From NCBI GenBank assembly GCA_964036195.1, contig OZ038451.1, positions 7,444,529-7,508,528 on the forward strand: a stretch of DNA of 64,000 bases, in the 5' to 3' direction. A program made the position numbers and the translations under genes. This DNA is from Sphaerolaimus hirsutus (lineage: Eukaryota > Nematoda > Chromadorea > Monhysterida > Sphaerolaimidae). Each line of letters begins with the position of its first letter. Position 1 is the stretch's first letter. Below the pieces are notes generated by a model, which saw only the letters and a list, made by a program, of their open reading frames with translations, ran no database searches and was not told the DNA's origin. Positions 40,907 through 53,615 of the stretch are shown here, piece by piece.

Positions 40907-41470
40907 TAGGGTGTCAACAAAAACTTTTTGGCGGAAAACGGAAACGGAAACGGAAAAAATTCTGCACTTGCCGGAAAACGGAAGCGGAAACGGAAAAAAT
41001 CTTGCACCTGCCGGAAAACGGAAAACGGAAAAATGAAAGGCCGGAAAACGGAAACGGAAACGGAAAAATTTGCTGAAATATGCCGGAAACGGAAAAAAAT
41101 TGCTGAAATTTTGCCAGAAACTGGAAAAAATTAGCAGAAATTTATCCAGAAATCACAAATTTTGCAGAAATCTTGCTAGAAATAGAAACAATTCACATAA
41201 TTGAGAACCTGCATGCATGTTTACCATTTTGGCTGAAACAGAAAACAGAGAATTGAGCCAGAAAATGAAAACAAGTTGGAAAAACAGGCAATTGAGCCGG
41301 AAAACGGAAAAAAGGCGGAAAAACTGAACTTTTAGCCGGAAAACGGAAAATGAGCCGGAAAAACGGAAACGGAAACAGAAAAAAAATTCAGCAGCCGGAA
41401 AACGGAAACGGAAATGGAAAAAAATTTGCCTGCGGAAAGCGGAAACGGAAAACGGAAAGTTGACACCCTA
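40907..41470. mobile_element. hAT-like element with GGAAACGGAAAA arrays, 8-bp target duplication
   Basis: It starts TAGGGTGTCAAC and ends GTTGACACCCTA. ATCGGGAC flanks both ends exactly (40899-40906 and 41471-41478). Almost the whole interior is GGAAAACGGAAACGG variants on one strand, so the element is not palindromic except at its ends. Confidence 0.85.
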
Positions 41471-41592
41471 ATCGGGACACAGTGAGCATTGAAAAAATAT
41501 CTGCGAGATTTATATTGAAAAAATCTCAAAAAATCCCAGAAAATATGAGATTTGCTGAGATTTATATTTTTCCACAATTTTCCAGAGAGATG

Positions 41593-42027
41593 TACCGTAT
41601 TACCTCGAAATACCCCCAGGGGGTTTATTATTTCGCCAGCAAAATTTTAGGGGGTGGGATAATTCGAGGGGGGGGGTTTATTCGAGGGGGGGGGGGTCTA
41701 TTATTTCGCCAGAAATTTTCGGAGATTTCCCATACGCAGACGTAGAAAAATCGAACAATCACATAGATTGATATGTGTTTATAGGCATATATTACTGTAT
41801 ATGCACAACAACCCTTCCCTAACGTCACTTAATCATCAGTTTTAACGTGTTTTGCATAGTACAGATCACAAACTGCGGTATTTGTCATGTACGTTCACGT
41901 TACACTCAATTTTTAGGGGGGTATTTCGAGGGGGGGGGTTTATTATTTCCTCAACCGAAATTTAGGGGGGGTATTTCGAGGGGGGGGGTTAATTCAAGGG
42001 GGGGGGATAATTCGAGGTAATACGGTA
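41593..42027. repeat. TACCGTATTACCTCGAA-type element
   Basis: It starts TACCGTATTACCTCGAAATA and ends ATTCGAGGTAATACGGTA. G-run and TTATTTCGCCAG units. From 42028 to 43176 nothing else recognised; the right part is the 3' flank of the glycine-rich gene. Confidence 0.65.
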
Positions 42028-43176
42028 ATTACATTTTCTTTTTGAGAGATTTTTTTAATAGATTTTTTTTAAATATCAGAAAATCTCTCAAATTCTGATA
42101 TTTATATTTATTTCTAGTTTTTCTAGTTTTTTTAGAGAGATTTAATTATATTTTTTTATTGAGAGATTTTCTGAGATCATATTTTATTATATTTTCCAAA
42201 ACTTGATGATTTTTTCAATGGTAGACACAGTTGACATTTGATGTCGTTGTCAACTACTTTTTACGTAGGGACATTTTAGTGAAATGACACGCACCCACTG
42301 GTGGTGCCAATTTCAATTTGAAAGCTGGGAAAAAGTTGATTCGAATAGGCTTTTTTGCTTGGATTGCAGTGTAATTGTTTTTAAATGAATTTTTTTACGT
42401 AGCTGAGTGAACTTTTCGTTTTACGTGACGTTACGAAAGAGATTTCAGAATGTTTTCAAACTTTCTATGGATAACGAAAAATATGGAGTTTTACAGCTTT
42501 GTGCAGTCTGTGCAATCAAATGCAGAGAAAAACGTATTTGCCTAGCTGACAATGCGACTCAACATCTGCCATAATTTCAAGGCAATTTGCTATTTTCAAT
42601 AAAGCTATCATTACCTATGATATTAGTCTGTGTTCACACCTCTGATTAGGTATCATGTTACTGAATTATGTTGAGCATAATTTCACATTTCAGCCATTTT
42701 TTTGTTGCGGTGGTGATATTTTCTTTGCTTTTGTGTATGTTTCATGGAGGAATTTTAAGAACACATAAATTTCAGGACACAGCGATAGATTGGAGTTGAC
42801 CTGCATTGACCGCAAACATCATGTTTTAAATTCATTAGCTTGATTCGCGAAAAAGTGTTTGAATGGCACTTTTTGAGATAATGTGCAAAAACTTGACTAC
42901 GATGCAACCCAAGCAAATAACTTCTATGACAATTATTATCATGCAACACAAGCTGTGGTGAGAATGTAATAGCATGAAGAGTCAAGGACTTTTCCCTTGA
43001 TAAATACCAATACTGAGCACTGGCTGGCAACCAGCACAGTTTTCCTTATAACCATGGCAAAAATAATGATGGATACCTATGTATTTACAAAATGTGATAC
43101 TGTCCTCATTGACAGAATTAGTAACAGTATTTACATTTCGCAGTCCAGTTTTGATAGGTATGTAATAACATCATTT

Positions 43177-46100
43177 TTAGAATCCCCACCTACTTTCACT
43201 AATTGTCTGTTGTTGCTTGCCAAGTGCAGTCCATTGGCCATTGTTTCCTCTTGCAACTCTCTGTAGTGCAGCTGAAAAAATACAGCAAAAATTTCACGTA
43301 CAATCTAATGATATCTCTTACAATATTACACTATCAATCAAACCTTATTTGATTTGGTTAGTATAAAAAGATATTTACTGCAAGTTTGCAAAACAAACAA
43401 ACCAGCATTGTAACTGCCTTTGGTGCCACCAGTCTGAGCGCCATAACTACTGCCACCAGTCTGACCAGTATAGCTACCACCTCCTGTGGATCCAACAGCT
43501 TGCCTACTATAGCTGCCTCCCACTGTGGCAGCACCAGTCTGACCACCATAGCTGCCACCTCCTGTGGTGCCAGTTTGACCACCATAACTGCCACCCCCTG
43601 TGTCACCTCCAGTCTGACCACCATAGCTGCCACCCCCTGTGTCACCTCCAGTCTGACCGCCATAGCTGCCACCTGTGTTTGCTCCCGTTTGACCACTGTA
43701 GCTGCCACCTCCTGTGGCTGCACCAGTCTGACCACCATAGCTGCCACCTGTGTTTGCTCCTGTTTGACCACTGTAGCTGCCAGCTCCTGTGGCTGCACCA
43801 GTCTGACCACCATAGCTGCCACCTGTGTTTGCTCCTGTCTGACCACCATAGCTGCTACCCCCTGTGTCACCTCCAGTCTGACCACCATAGCTGCCACCAC
43901 CTGTAGCACCACCAGTCTGACCAGCATAGCTGCCACCTCCTGTGGTTCCTCCTGTCTGACCACCATAGCTGCCACTGCCTGTAGCACCACCAGTCTGACC
44001 AGCATAGCTGCCACCTCCTGTAGTTCCTCCAGTTTGACCACCATAACTGGCACCTCCTGTAGCACCACCAGTCTGACCACCTGTTGAACCAGTCTGACCA
44101 CCATAGCTGCCACCCCCTGTAGCACCACCAGTCTGACCAGCATAGCTGCCACCTCCTGTAGTTCCTCCAGTTTGACCACCATAACTGGCACCTCCTGTAG
44201 CACCACCAGTCTGACCACCTGTTGAACCAGTCTGACCACCATAGCTGTCACCACCTGTAGCACCACCAGTCTGACCAGCATAGCTGCCACCTCCTGTGGT
44301 TCCTCCTGTCTGACCACCATAGCTGCCACCCCCTGTAGCACCACCAGTCTGACCAGCATAGCTGCCACCTCCTGTGGTTCCTCCTGTCTGACCACCATAG
44401 CTGCCACCCCCTGTAGCACCACCAGTCTGACCAGCATAGCTGCCACCTCCTGTTGTTCCTCCAGTCTGACCACCATAACTGGCACCTCCTGTAGCACCAC
44501 CAGTCTGACCACCTGTTGAACCAGTCTGACCACCATAGCTGCCACCACCTGTAGCACCACCAGTCTGACCAGCATAGCTGCCACCACCTGTGGTTGCTCC
44601 AGTCTGACCACCATAGCTGCCACCTCCTGTAGCACCACCAGTCTGACCACCATAACTGCCACCTCCTGTAGCACCACCAGTCTGACCAGAATAGCTGCCA
44701 CCTCCTGTAGTTCCTCCAGTCTGACCACCATAGCTGCCACCCCCTGTAGAACCACCAGTCTGTCCAGCATAGCTGCCACCTCCTGTGGTTCCTCCAGTCT
44801 GACCACCATAATTGGTACCTCCTGTAGCACCACCAGTTGACCCAGTCTGACCACCATAGCTGCCACTCCCTGTAGCACCACCAGTCTGACCACCATAGCT
44901 GCCACCACCTGTAGCACCACCAGTCTGACCAGCATAGCTGCCACCTCCTGTGGTTCCTCCCGTCTGACCACCATAGCTGCCACCACCTGTAGCACCACCA
45001 GTCTGACCAGCATAGCTGCCACCTCCTGTGGTTCCTCCAGTCTGACCACCATAATTGGTACCTCCTGTAGCACCACCAGTTGACCCAGTCTGACCACCAT
45101 AGGTGCCACTCCCTGTAGCACCACCAGTCTGACCACCATAGCTGCCACCACCTGTAGCACCACCAGTCTGACCAGCATAGCTGCCACCTCCTGTGGTTCC
45201 TCCCGTCTGACCACCATAGCTGCCACCCCCTGTAGCACCACCAGTCTGACCAGCATAGCTTCCACCTCCTGTTGTTCCTCCAGTTTGACCACCATAACTG
45301 GCACCTCCTGTAGCACCACCAGTCTGACCACCTGTTGAACCAGTCTGACCACCATAGCTGCCACCCCCTGTAGCACCACCAGTTTGACCAGCATAGCTGC
45401 CACCTCCTGTGGTTCCTCCTGTCTGACCACCATAGCTGCCACTGCCTGTAGCACCACCAGTCTGACCAGCATAGCTGCCACCCCCTGTAGTTCCTCCAGT
45501 TTGACCACCATAACTGGCACCTCCTGTAGCACCACCAGTCTGACCACCTGTTGACCCAGTCTGACCACCATAGCTGCCACCACCTGTAGCACCACCAGTC
45601 TGACCAGCATAGCTGCCACTTCCTGTGGTTCCTCCAGTCTGACCACCATAACTGGCACCTCCTGTAGCACCACCAGTTGACCCAGTCTGACCACCATAAC
45701 TGCCACCACCTGTAGCACCACCAGTCTGACCAGCATAGCTGCCACCTCCTGTGGTTGCTCCAGTCTGACCACCATAGCTGCCACCTCCTGTAGCACCACC
45801 AGTCTGACCACCATAGCTGCCACCACCTGTAGCACCACCAGTCTGACCAGCATAGCTGCCACCTCCTGTGGTTGCTCCTGTCTGACCACCATAGCTGCCA
45901 CCCCCTGTAGCACCACCAGTCTGACCACCATAGCTGCCACCTCCTGTAGTTCCTCCAGTTTGACCACCATAACTGGCACCTCCTGTAGCACCACCAGTCT
46001 GACCACCATAGCTGCCACTCCCTGTAGCACCATCAGTCTGACCAGCATAGCTGTCACCTCCTGTAGTTCCTCCAGTCTGACCAGCATAGCTGCCACCTCC

Positions 46101-49100
46101 TGTGGTTGACCCAGTCTGACCACCATAGCTGCCACCCCCTGTATCACCGCCATCACTGCCTCCTGTATATCAGGTAACATTGGGAAAAAGTGAAAAATAA
46201 TTTTGAGTGAAAGTGTTGGTAAAATTACAAAAAAATTCTGCCTATGTAGCTAGCTGAGAAATTGGGATGGTTTGTGTGCTAGTATCCATCCAAATTACCA
46301 GCATAAAATTTGTTGCCACTGATAGAAACTTTTCTCACGTCAGATGGAAACAAACTCTGCAGAAGAAAATATACATTTTTTATGTGTAGTTGTTTCTGTT
46401 TCTGTGTAGTTGTTTCTGCAAGGACCTATCCAGGAAGCATTGAGGATGGGGAGGCTGCAGCCCTCCCTTTCCCATGATGTGAAAAGGAAAATTCAGGAAA
46501 ATGCAACTTTTTCTTGCATACATCGATTGCATAGGCGGCGTAAGTGCTTGTGCGCTTCTGAATGTCACAAGCGGAATTTTCGGTGTCACAAGCAGAAATA
46601 CCTAGTTTACCTAGTAAAAAGTGTCACAAGGTCAAATTTTGGCCAATGTGATTGTGAATGTCACAAGCACAAATTGGGACCTTGCGCCGCCTATGATCGA
46701 TTGCATACAAATGTTGCATGCAACCAGACAATTTCCTATTGCACATACGGTATGTACACAATGTATACAATGTACAAGATGTATTAAATGCTGCCAAATT
46801 ACATAGCAGCCAAACATAAATATACTAGTCTGGGCAGATATATCCATATATATTTACATAATCCACATCACCATTTATTTATATATTATACCATTTGTAT
46901 TCATTTGTTACCAATTTCGCATTACTTTTGGCTTATTTGTTACTACTATCCTTCATAAAATTTTCTGACAATTTAAAAAAGCCCCCCTGGAATTAACCCC
47001 CCTCCCCCCCCCCCGCCGTAAAGTTTGCTGGCAAAATAACAGACTCCTTAGGGGGGGGGGGGTTCGAACTGATATGGTATATGGAGCCATTTGCACCTGT
47101 CTTTGTAGTATTTTTCTGGGCCAGGTATAAGGTACAAACAGGATCCCAATCCCAAATCCTGAGAAATTTCAGGATTTTGTGGTCCCGATCCCAATCCCGA
47201 AACCTCAATCCTGATCCCAAAATTTGAAAAAGCCAATCCCGATTCAATCACAAGATTTTGAAAATCCCAATCACTATCCCAAAAAATGCCTGAATCCCGA
47301 TCCCCAAAAAATTCACAGACACAAAAGGTGCCAGAAATGGTACTTACAGGGCCATTTTGTATGCAGTTTGCAAAAATATTGCACGCAAATGCGCATTTCC
47401 CCACCTCCCTCTCTATCTGTTGGCATGGACACCACTACAAATGGACTCGATACAGTGCCCATTACCATAGTTTAAGGTGAATACACATGCATATATGGTA
47501 GACAGTGGTGTGAATGACAATGCCAGGCAGCCCATTGCACAGTGCCTAAATGAATCCTTAGCATTGTTTTGTATGCCAATTAAAACCAACATTTCTGGCA
47601 GCTATTGTTTTGGTGTTTTGGGTCATTTTGTGAAATAAAAGGAAAAAAACCACAGCAAAAAATGGGTGTGTGGATGCGCGGTGAAGCGTCGGGAAGTGTC
47701 TTCACGCCAACACTTCCCGAACGCTTCACCAAGCATGTCAGCGCTTCCACACACATCACGAAAAAATGCGTGAAGGCACTTCATGCTTCTTAATATCGAG
47801 CTCCCACGCCAATTTATATGCGGGGGAAGCGTGTGGAAGCGCCAGCGGCGTGAAGTGTGTTCCACATGTTTGGATGCCCGTGAAGCGTACGGTGAAGATA
47901 GGTGAAGCGTGTGGAAGACACTTCACCCAGAATCTCATGATGTTGGTGGAAGCGTGTGGAAGCGTGTGGAAGCGTGCCGCTTCACGCGCATCCAGCCCGC
48001 TTCCACACGCTTCACGGATCTATTTTTTGCTGTGAACCCTGAAAACCATATTTTAGGCTTAAATCCTGATCTCGAAAAAATGCCAATCTCGATCCTGATC
48101 CCGAATGGTCAATCCCAATCCTGATCCCGTAAGCTCAAAAAGGGCAATCCCAATCCCGATCCCGAAAGGCCAATCCCGATCCTGATCCCAAAATCTCAAA
48201 AAAAACAATCTGGATCCCAATCCCGACCCCGAAAAGTCAATCCCGTTTCAACCCTAGCCAGGTCTACACAATAGTGTGGCAATTTAGACCAACACTTTAG
48301 ATTTTGAGTAACTTGACACTGGGTGGTCGGATGAAAGTCAGAATTGAGGTGAACAACTAAATAGGTCGTTTCCACAAAATATGGCTGCAATAGCTCAACA
48401 GTGTCACAAGTTATTTACGCAAACATCAATAATTGTCGCTTTACTGCCACCTCTACCACCAACCTCTGCCTCTACCACTCGGTAGCATTTGTGTACTGAT
48501 AAGAGTGGTGGTTACATTGAGTGATCATTTGTTGTATTGTGTGTGTGGTGCACATCACTTGTTCATAATAAAAATTTTCCAGTGGTTATTGTGCATTGAC
48601 ATTGATCAATGCCTATTGTCACGAGGTGTCCGTACTTCGGTAGTGACGATTACGCGTTTGCGTGAATAACTTGTGACTGAGTGGAGCTATCACAGCCATA
48701 TTTCGAGGGAACCTATCCTATTTAGTTATTAATGTTAACCTAAATTTTGACATTCATCCGACAACCCAATGTCAAGTTATTCAAAATCGTTGGTCTAAAT
48801 CGCCGCACCCTGTATATTTTGCAAGCAAAAAACAACCCCTCCCAAACCTGGACATTGACACTGACAAGTTCCAGCATCTCTGCCATAAGAGGTGGCCACG
48901 GGCTGGGCAGCTTTTTGGTCATATTGCTGCTGTGTCTGCTGCACATTGTATGGAAAGTCTCTGTACCTGGAGCTGAGCACCCAGTGCGTCAGGCTGCCCA
49001 CTTCTGAGTGGTGGGTGGGGGGGGGGGGATTTTGAAACTCATTGTTTGTATATTGAGGGATACTCAACCGACATCACACCATAGTTGTTAAAACATATTT

Positions 49101-52100
49101 ACGTTAATCAAAAAGTACGTATACTTGAGTACTGAGTAAATACGTTTACGTATACCGTATTTCCTCGAAGTACCCCCCGGGGGTGATTGTTTTATAGTGG
49201 TCCCGAGAGGGGGGGGGTTAAACAAGGGGGGGGGTATTTCGAGGGGGGGTGATTGTTTCATAGTGGTCTCGAGAGGGGGGGGGGGGTATTTCGAGGGGGG
49301 GGGGTATTTCGAGGGGGGGGTGATTGTTTCATAGTGGTCTCGAGAGGGGGGGGGGTCAAACGAGGGGGGGGGGGTATTTCGAGGAAATACGGTAGTTTGA
49401 AAAAAGTAGCTGTACTCGCTTATACGAAAATATACTTTTGGAAAGCACTCGAGTACAGAAAACGTATGTTGTGAGTGGAGCCGGAAAATTTGACAATTTG
49501 TATTCACATTTGTAACTTTACAGCAGTCAGACACGCATCACGAGGTGAGAATTGGAAATGAAAATTAAATGCCATTTTTCGAAATCGTTTTTTTTTGGAG
49601 TTTTCGACTTCTAAAGATAGATGCTTCATTTGCACGGGCAAAAGTTGATTTTGTCAAATCAATCGTTGATGCTGTTTCATTGGTCATTGAGAGATTGTTT
49701 TTCAATCTCTCAATGACCAATTCGTCAATAAATGACGCAAATACTGAAATAGTTCCGTGTAAAAAAATGCGCCAATGGCGCCATGGACCATTCATAAAAA
49801 CGACAACGCAGAAGGCGCCATGGTGACATCATTCAGAAAGATTGCGTCATAGTGGCGCGGCGCCTCTTGTCGCCCTCAAAATTGACTCTGCCTGCACACA
49901 CAAGTTCATAGTTGTTAAAACGTAATTACGTTTACTCAATAAATACGGATACTTGAGTACTGCGTAAATATGTTTACGTTTCCTCACAAAAAAATACTGT
50001 TACACACTTACTCTTACACACTTTCAAAAAGTACGCGAGTACAGAAAACGTATTTCAAATGGCCTTCTTTACAGTATTTTTCCAAGTCATAAGGAGTTTT
50101 TTAAGGCAAAAATGAAAGAAAAGCTAAAAATAGGGACAAAATATTCAAAATAGCATAAAAATAGGCAAAACACATTGACGAGTTAATTTGATGATGAGAA
50201 ACAGGGGTCTCGAATGGGGGGGTTACCCCCCCCCCCAAACCGCCCAGCTATCTATCTATCCCAGAGGCTGCTCAGCTATCCTTTCTATCCTGGAGGCAAA
50301 ATTTTGGGCTACTACCCCCTAAACCCCCCCAAATCGCTCAGCGATTTACCTACCTGGAGCGATTTTTGAGAAACTATACCCCAATATTTGCTGAAAATCA
50401 CTATTTTTCATACCTTTTTATAGATTTTCACCTCCTCCTATTCTCCAAAATACTAGTTTTTGATCCTATTGACCTATTTTCAGCTATTTTTAGTACTATA
50501 TGCTCTTGTTTACCCATTTTGAGCTATTTTACACCTACTTTTGCGATTTTTCTCTTTTTTCTTCCTTCTACACCCTGAAATAGCCTATACATTGAACCAT
50601 CACAACCCCGCCCCCAAAGTTTTTCCAGTTATCTATTTATCCCGAATGCCGCTCAGCTATCTATCCAACCACTCAGCAGAGTTGTTAGAATTACTGAACT
50701 TTTTTAAAAGTATATGTAAACGTAAAGTATTTTTTTTTTACTCACCAAAAAGTATAGAAAACGTAAAATACTTTTTTTTTACTCGTACGTACGCGTAAAT
50801 GTGGGTACTTTTTTGTTAGTGTAGAAACGACTACTTTTCTTCATAGAATGTGTAAAAGTGGGCACTTTTCCATACGTGTACAGCACAACGTATGTTTTTC
50901 TATAAGCAAATGACAGATTATATAGTTTTCAAGGTCTCTTTTTTCTAGGAGATAAAAATCATCGTTCTTCCGACTCGTTTACCACATCCATTGTCTCCAC
51001 AAAAATTTCGATTTGGTTGCGAATTTTGAAATTTTTAAAGGCACTACCCCCGCATATCTAAAATATTCAATGGAACCACTTCTGTCAATACATAGCAGGG
51101 TAGTTACTTTATAAATATGTCCCAAATTGAATTTTCATAAATACATTTTGCGTACGCGTACGCTTTGAAAGTGTACGCGTACAAGTGCGTACGGTATTTT
51201 TTTGAAAAGTATATGTAAATGTATTTACCGCGTACTCGCGTACGCGTATTTTTCGAGTAAACGTACGTACCTTTTAACAACTCTGCCACTCAGAGGGTTG
51301 AAATTCAAGATATACTCGGCGTACATGATACTCTGCCGTCGCACTGATTTATGCCTTATGTTGGAAGCGTGCCAATGATTGTTAAGTCATGCGATTTCCG
51401 TAAAAAGATGAAAAAAATTCATCGATGTGAAAATGTTAATAAATAACATTATAACAACAATCACTTTTGTCATCTTTTTATGAAACTCGCACGCGCTAGC
51501 CATCGTTGGCACACTTCCAGCGGGAACCACGCGTGCAGGGTGTAAAGTAACCGGAGTATACCCCTGGTGAGAAAGTTTGAAAATTAGTGATTTTGGGCGA
51601 AAATTGGGGCAAAATTTCTCAAAAATACCCAATGGTACGTTTTCCAGGAACAAAAGTAATTCACTCACGTTTACTCATGACTAAAAGTTAAAAATAAATG
51701 CTTTACGTTTTCTGTACTCACCAGTGAGTGAAAAATCAATTATTTACGTTTACGTTTACTTTTGAAAAACTTCAGTACTTTTAACAACTCTGCACTAGTT
51801 TTCAACATAAACTTTTTGAATAGATGAATGGAATGTGGATGGATTCCATCAACTCCTGTTATCAAGGTATAAAACAGTTCAAAAACAACAAAAACGAGGT
51901 TTTCATGCTAAAATTAGTGTTCATCAGCACCTGAATCATTCAAATACACGTTGTGGATACACATCAAATGCCCAGAGGGGGGAGTTATTCAAGGGGAGGA
52001 GTTATCTTTCCTGACCTGGCCAATAGGGGGAGTTATTCAAGGTGGGCTGTTATTCAAAGGGGAGGACATATTCAAGGATATACGGTACTCACAAGTCAGC

Positions 52101-52427
52101 TTTAAACGCATTGAGTTTACCACTGGAGTGAGGTGGCCGTCAACTGCAGTTGATACGCATTAAAAATAGTTCATTTCGATAAACTCAAATGCGTTCAAAG
52201 CTGATTTATGAGTTTTCGAAATTTATACTGAAAACTAATGTGCGTGTAGATTTCGCAAATCAATTTGCACAGACACCACAGATAGAACACGCATATTTAT
52301 AGTGCACTTCTATAGCATGATGGAAAAATTACCCAATTTTGAAAATAGCGGAAAATTTACCTGCAGCAGAGTGGACCCCATCGCAGACAAATAGCAGCAA
52401 AATGCTGAATATTGGAAATAGAACCAT
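43177..52427 (-). CDS. Secreted glycine-rich tandem-repeat protein
   Basis: Four minus-strand exons join in phase: 52361-52427, 48848-49003, 43403-46162 and 43177-43271 (TAA), about 1025 residues. Exon 1 encodes a clear signal peptide (MVLFPIFSILLLFVCDGVHS). Exon 2 gives a short non-repetitive region (VGSLTHWVLSSRYRDFPYN, Gln-rich) ending in CQCQCPG. Exon 3 is 2760 bases with no disruption of phase: about 70 tandem copies of the 13-residue unit GGGSYGGQTGGAT and variants (SYAGQTGGTT, GSTGGQTG). Exon 4 is a short basic C-terminus (ALQRVARGNNGQWTALG). The composition, Gly/Ser/Tyr/Gln/Thr without charge, is like structural or adhesive secreted proteins (silk-, cuticle-, shell-matrix- or glue-like). 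The function is inferred only from that. Exon 3's frame was chosen because it alone links to the signal peptide and the final exon in phase; other frames are open too, but as by-products of the repeat. Confidence 0.75.
43409..46150 (-). repeat. 39-bp coding tandem repeat (about 70 copies)
   Basis: The unit on the plus strand is close to CTGACCACCATAGCTGCCAC plus CTCCTGTAGCACCACCAGT, 39 bases, encoding GGGSYGGQTGGAT on the minus strand. Units alternate mainly between ...ACCATAGCT... (Gly-Gly) and ...AGCATAGCT... (Ala-Gly), forming a 78-base higher-order period in places. Occasional 15-base TTGAACCAGTCTGACCACC inserts keep the frame. Confidence 0.9.
46530..46695. mobile_element. Short hAT-like element with GTCACAAGC repeats, 8-bp target duplication
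   Basis: It starts CATAGGCGGCG and ends CGCCGCCTATG. ATCGATTG flanks both ends exactly (46522-46529 and 46696-46703). AATGTCACAAGC repeats inside. It lies in intron 2 of the glycine-rich gene. Confidence 0.75.
47138..48256. repeat. CCCAATCCCGATCC array element interrupted by another element
   Basis: CAGGATCCCAATCCC-type units occupy about 47138-47315 and 48049-48256, ending GTTTCAACCCTAG. The middle holds the CACAGCAAAAAATGG element (47651-48034). The CCCTA end resembles the CGGGT and GGAAACGG elements. Confidence 0.5.
47651..48034. mobile_element. CACAGCAAAAAATGGGTG-type element, full length
   Basis: It starts CACAGCAAAAAATGGGTGTG and ends GATCTATTTTTTGCTGTG; the interior is GTGAAGTG / GGAAGCGTG motifs in both orientations. 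Confidence 0.65.
49153..49394. repeat. TACCGTATTTCCTCGAA-type element
   Basis: It starts TACCGTATTTCCTCGAAGTA and ends TATTTCGAGGAAATACGGTA. It contains three GGTGATTGTTTCATAGTGGT-type units. It is inserted in a CATAGTTGTTAAAACA...-type repeat with GTATTTACG motifs (about 49084-49460). A second such fragment lies at 49910-50060. Confidence 0.65.
50677..51285. mobile_element. hAT-like element with CAGAGTTGTT ends, second copy
   Basis: It starts CAGAGTTGTTAGAATTACTG and ends CCTTTTAACAACTCTG. CCACTCAG flanks both ends exactly (50669-50676 and 51286-51293). It differs from 16632-17210 by few substitutions, so both are recent. It lies in intron 1 of the glycine-rich gene. Confidence 0.88.
51311..51560. 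repeat. GGAAGCGTGCCAAC-type element
   Basis: It starts TATACTCGGCGTACATGATA and ends AAAGTAACCGGAGTATA, with GGAAGCGTGCCAATGATTG facing CATCGTTGGCACACTTCC. It lies 25 bases from the hAT-like element. Confidence 0.6.
51969..52086. repeat. GGGGGGAGTTATTCAAGG fragment of a TACCGTATATCC-type element
   Basis: GGGGGGAGTTATTCAAGGGG units end in CAAGGATATACGGTA. Only one end is present. From 52428 to 53287 I see the upstream flank of the glycine-rich gene and nothing recognised. Confidence 0.5.
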
Positions 52428-53287
52428 CTTTTGCAATATAATTGTTTAGAATTTTACAGAAGTCGTGATCCTGTGCGACGCAGGTGCGGGCATTTATTTA
52501 TTCAACTTGAGTAAAAGTAAAAATGTAAAACTTATGTATTCGTTGATAAAGTTTTCCATCGAAAAGTGACGCGATAAAAGAGACTGAATTTCAGTTTCTG
52601 GAAACGCGCAGCTATTTAAACGAAATGAGTGAATGACGATAGTGTTAAGAGTGCAACAATCAATTTATTTTACAAATTAAATTTCCGACGTGTGAGGCCA
52701 CTTCAAATGTAAATTGTGCCAAACAATTACATTTGTAAATCGTGTAAAAGGTGTGATATGGTCAAATGCACCGCAAAAGGTTAAGTGGTCTAGATTCGGG
52801 GGAGTTTTCCGAAGAAATTTCCTTTATGATATCTTTTCCATTGTGCTGACCTCCTCGACAATCCATTTGCCTGATTGAAAAATGAATAAAAACCTTTTCT
52901 TCCGAATTCACGATTTTCCAAATCAGTTATCCAAATTCCAAACATCACGACACCTTGAATGAAAAAAAAGTTGTGTGAAAATTTGACGCATCAACAATTT
53001 CCACACTTTTTCGCACTTCCTTTGAGTTCGGAAACAGGAAAAGTGATGTGTTTTATGTGTGTCACTGAGGTCATGATTCCATGATTATGCTCATTGTGAT
53101 TATAACAAACAATGTGGAACACTTTTTTCATTTGATTTTGCGCGCCGCGTGTAGAAGAGTCACATGAATTCGTGTGAAAGCTGCAGCGGTGAAACGGTGG
53201 TGATGGCAAAAATGTGAGCACTTTTTTACATATTTATCTATATCATGTGTTGATTTATAAAAATATAGTTTTTGTTATGCTCAGCAG

Positions 53288-53615
53288 TAGTGATGGAAAG
53301 GCGCCATGGCGCTGGCGCTGGCACTAGCACCAAAGCAAAAAGCGCCATGGCGCTTGGCGTTATATTGTTCTGGCGCCATTGGCGCTTGGCGCTGGGGTTC
53401 GGAAAAGCGACATGGCGCTTTTGGCACTTGGCGCTATTTTTATGTGGCGCCAGGAACAAAATGCCTGGCGCTGGCGCTTGGCGCTAGCGCCAAAGCAAAA
53501 AGCGCCATGGCGCTTCTGGTGCCTGGCGCCATTGGCGCTTGGCGTCAGGGTTCAAAAAAGCGCGATGGCGCTTTTGGCGCTTGGTGCCAAAGTCATGGCG
53601 CTTTTTCCATCACTA
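53288..53615. mobile_element. TAGTGATGGAAAGGCGCC element
   Basis: It starts TAGTGATGGAAAGGCGCCAT and ends GGCGCTTTTTCCATCACTA. Flanks CTCAGCAG and CTTGGCAG match at 6 of 8 bases. GGCGCTTGGCGC arrays fill it. From 53616 to 54954 AT-rich sequence, no gene seen. Confidence 0.7.

Noticed and set aside
43386-44087. 233-codon plus-strand ORF (Ser/Thr/Ala/Cys repeats)
   Set aside because: Antisense shadow of the same tandem repeat, with no independent start context or splice partners.
43358-46180. 940-codon minus-strand ORF rich in Val, Leu and Met (MVVRLVVLQEVAAM repeats)
   Set aside because: It is a shifted frame of the 39-bp repeat. It does not connect in phase to the signal-peptide exon or the terminal exon, whereas the glycine-rich frame does.
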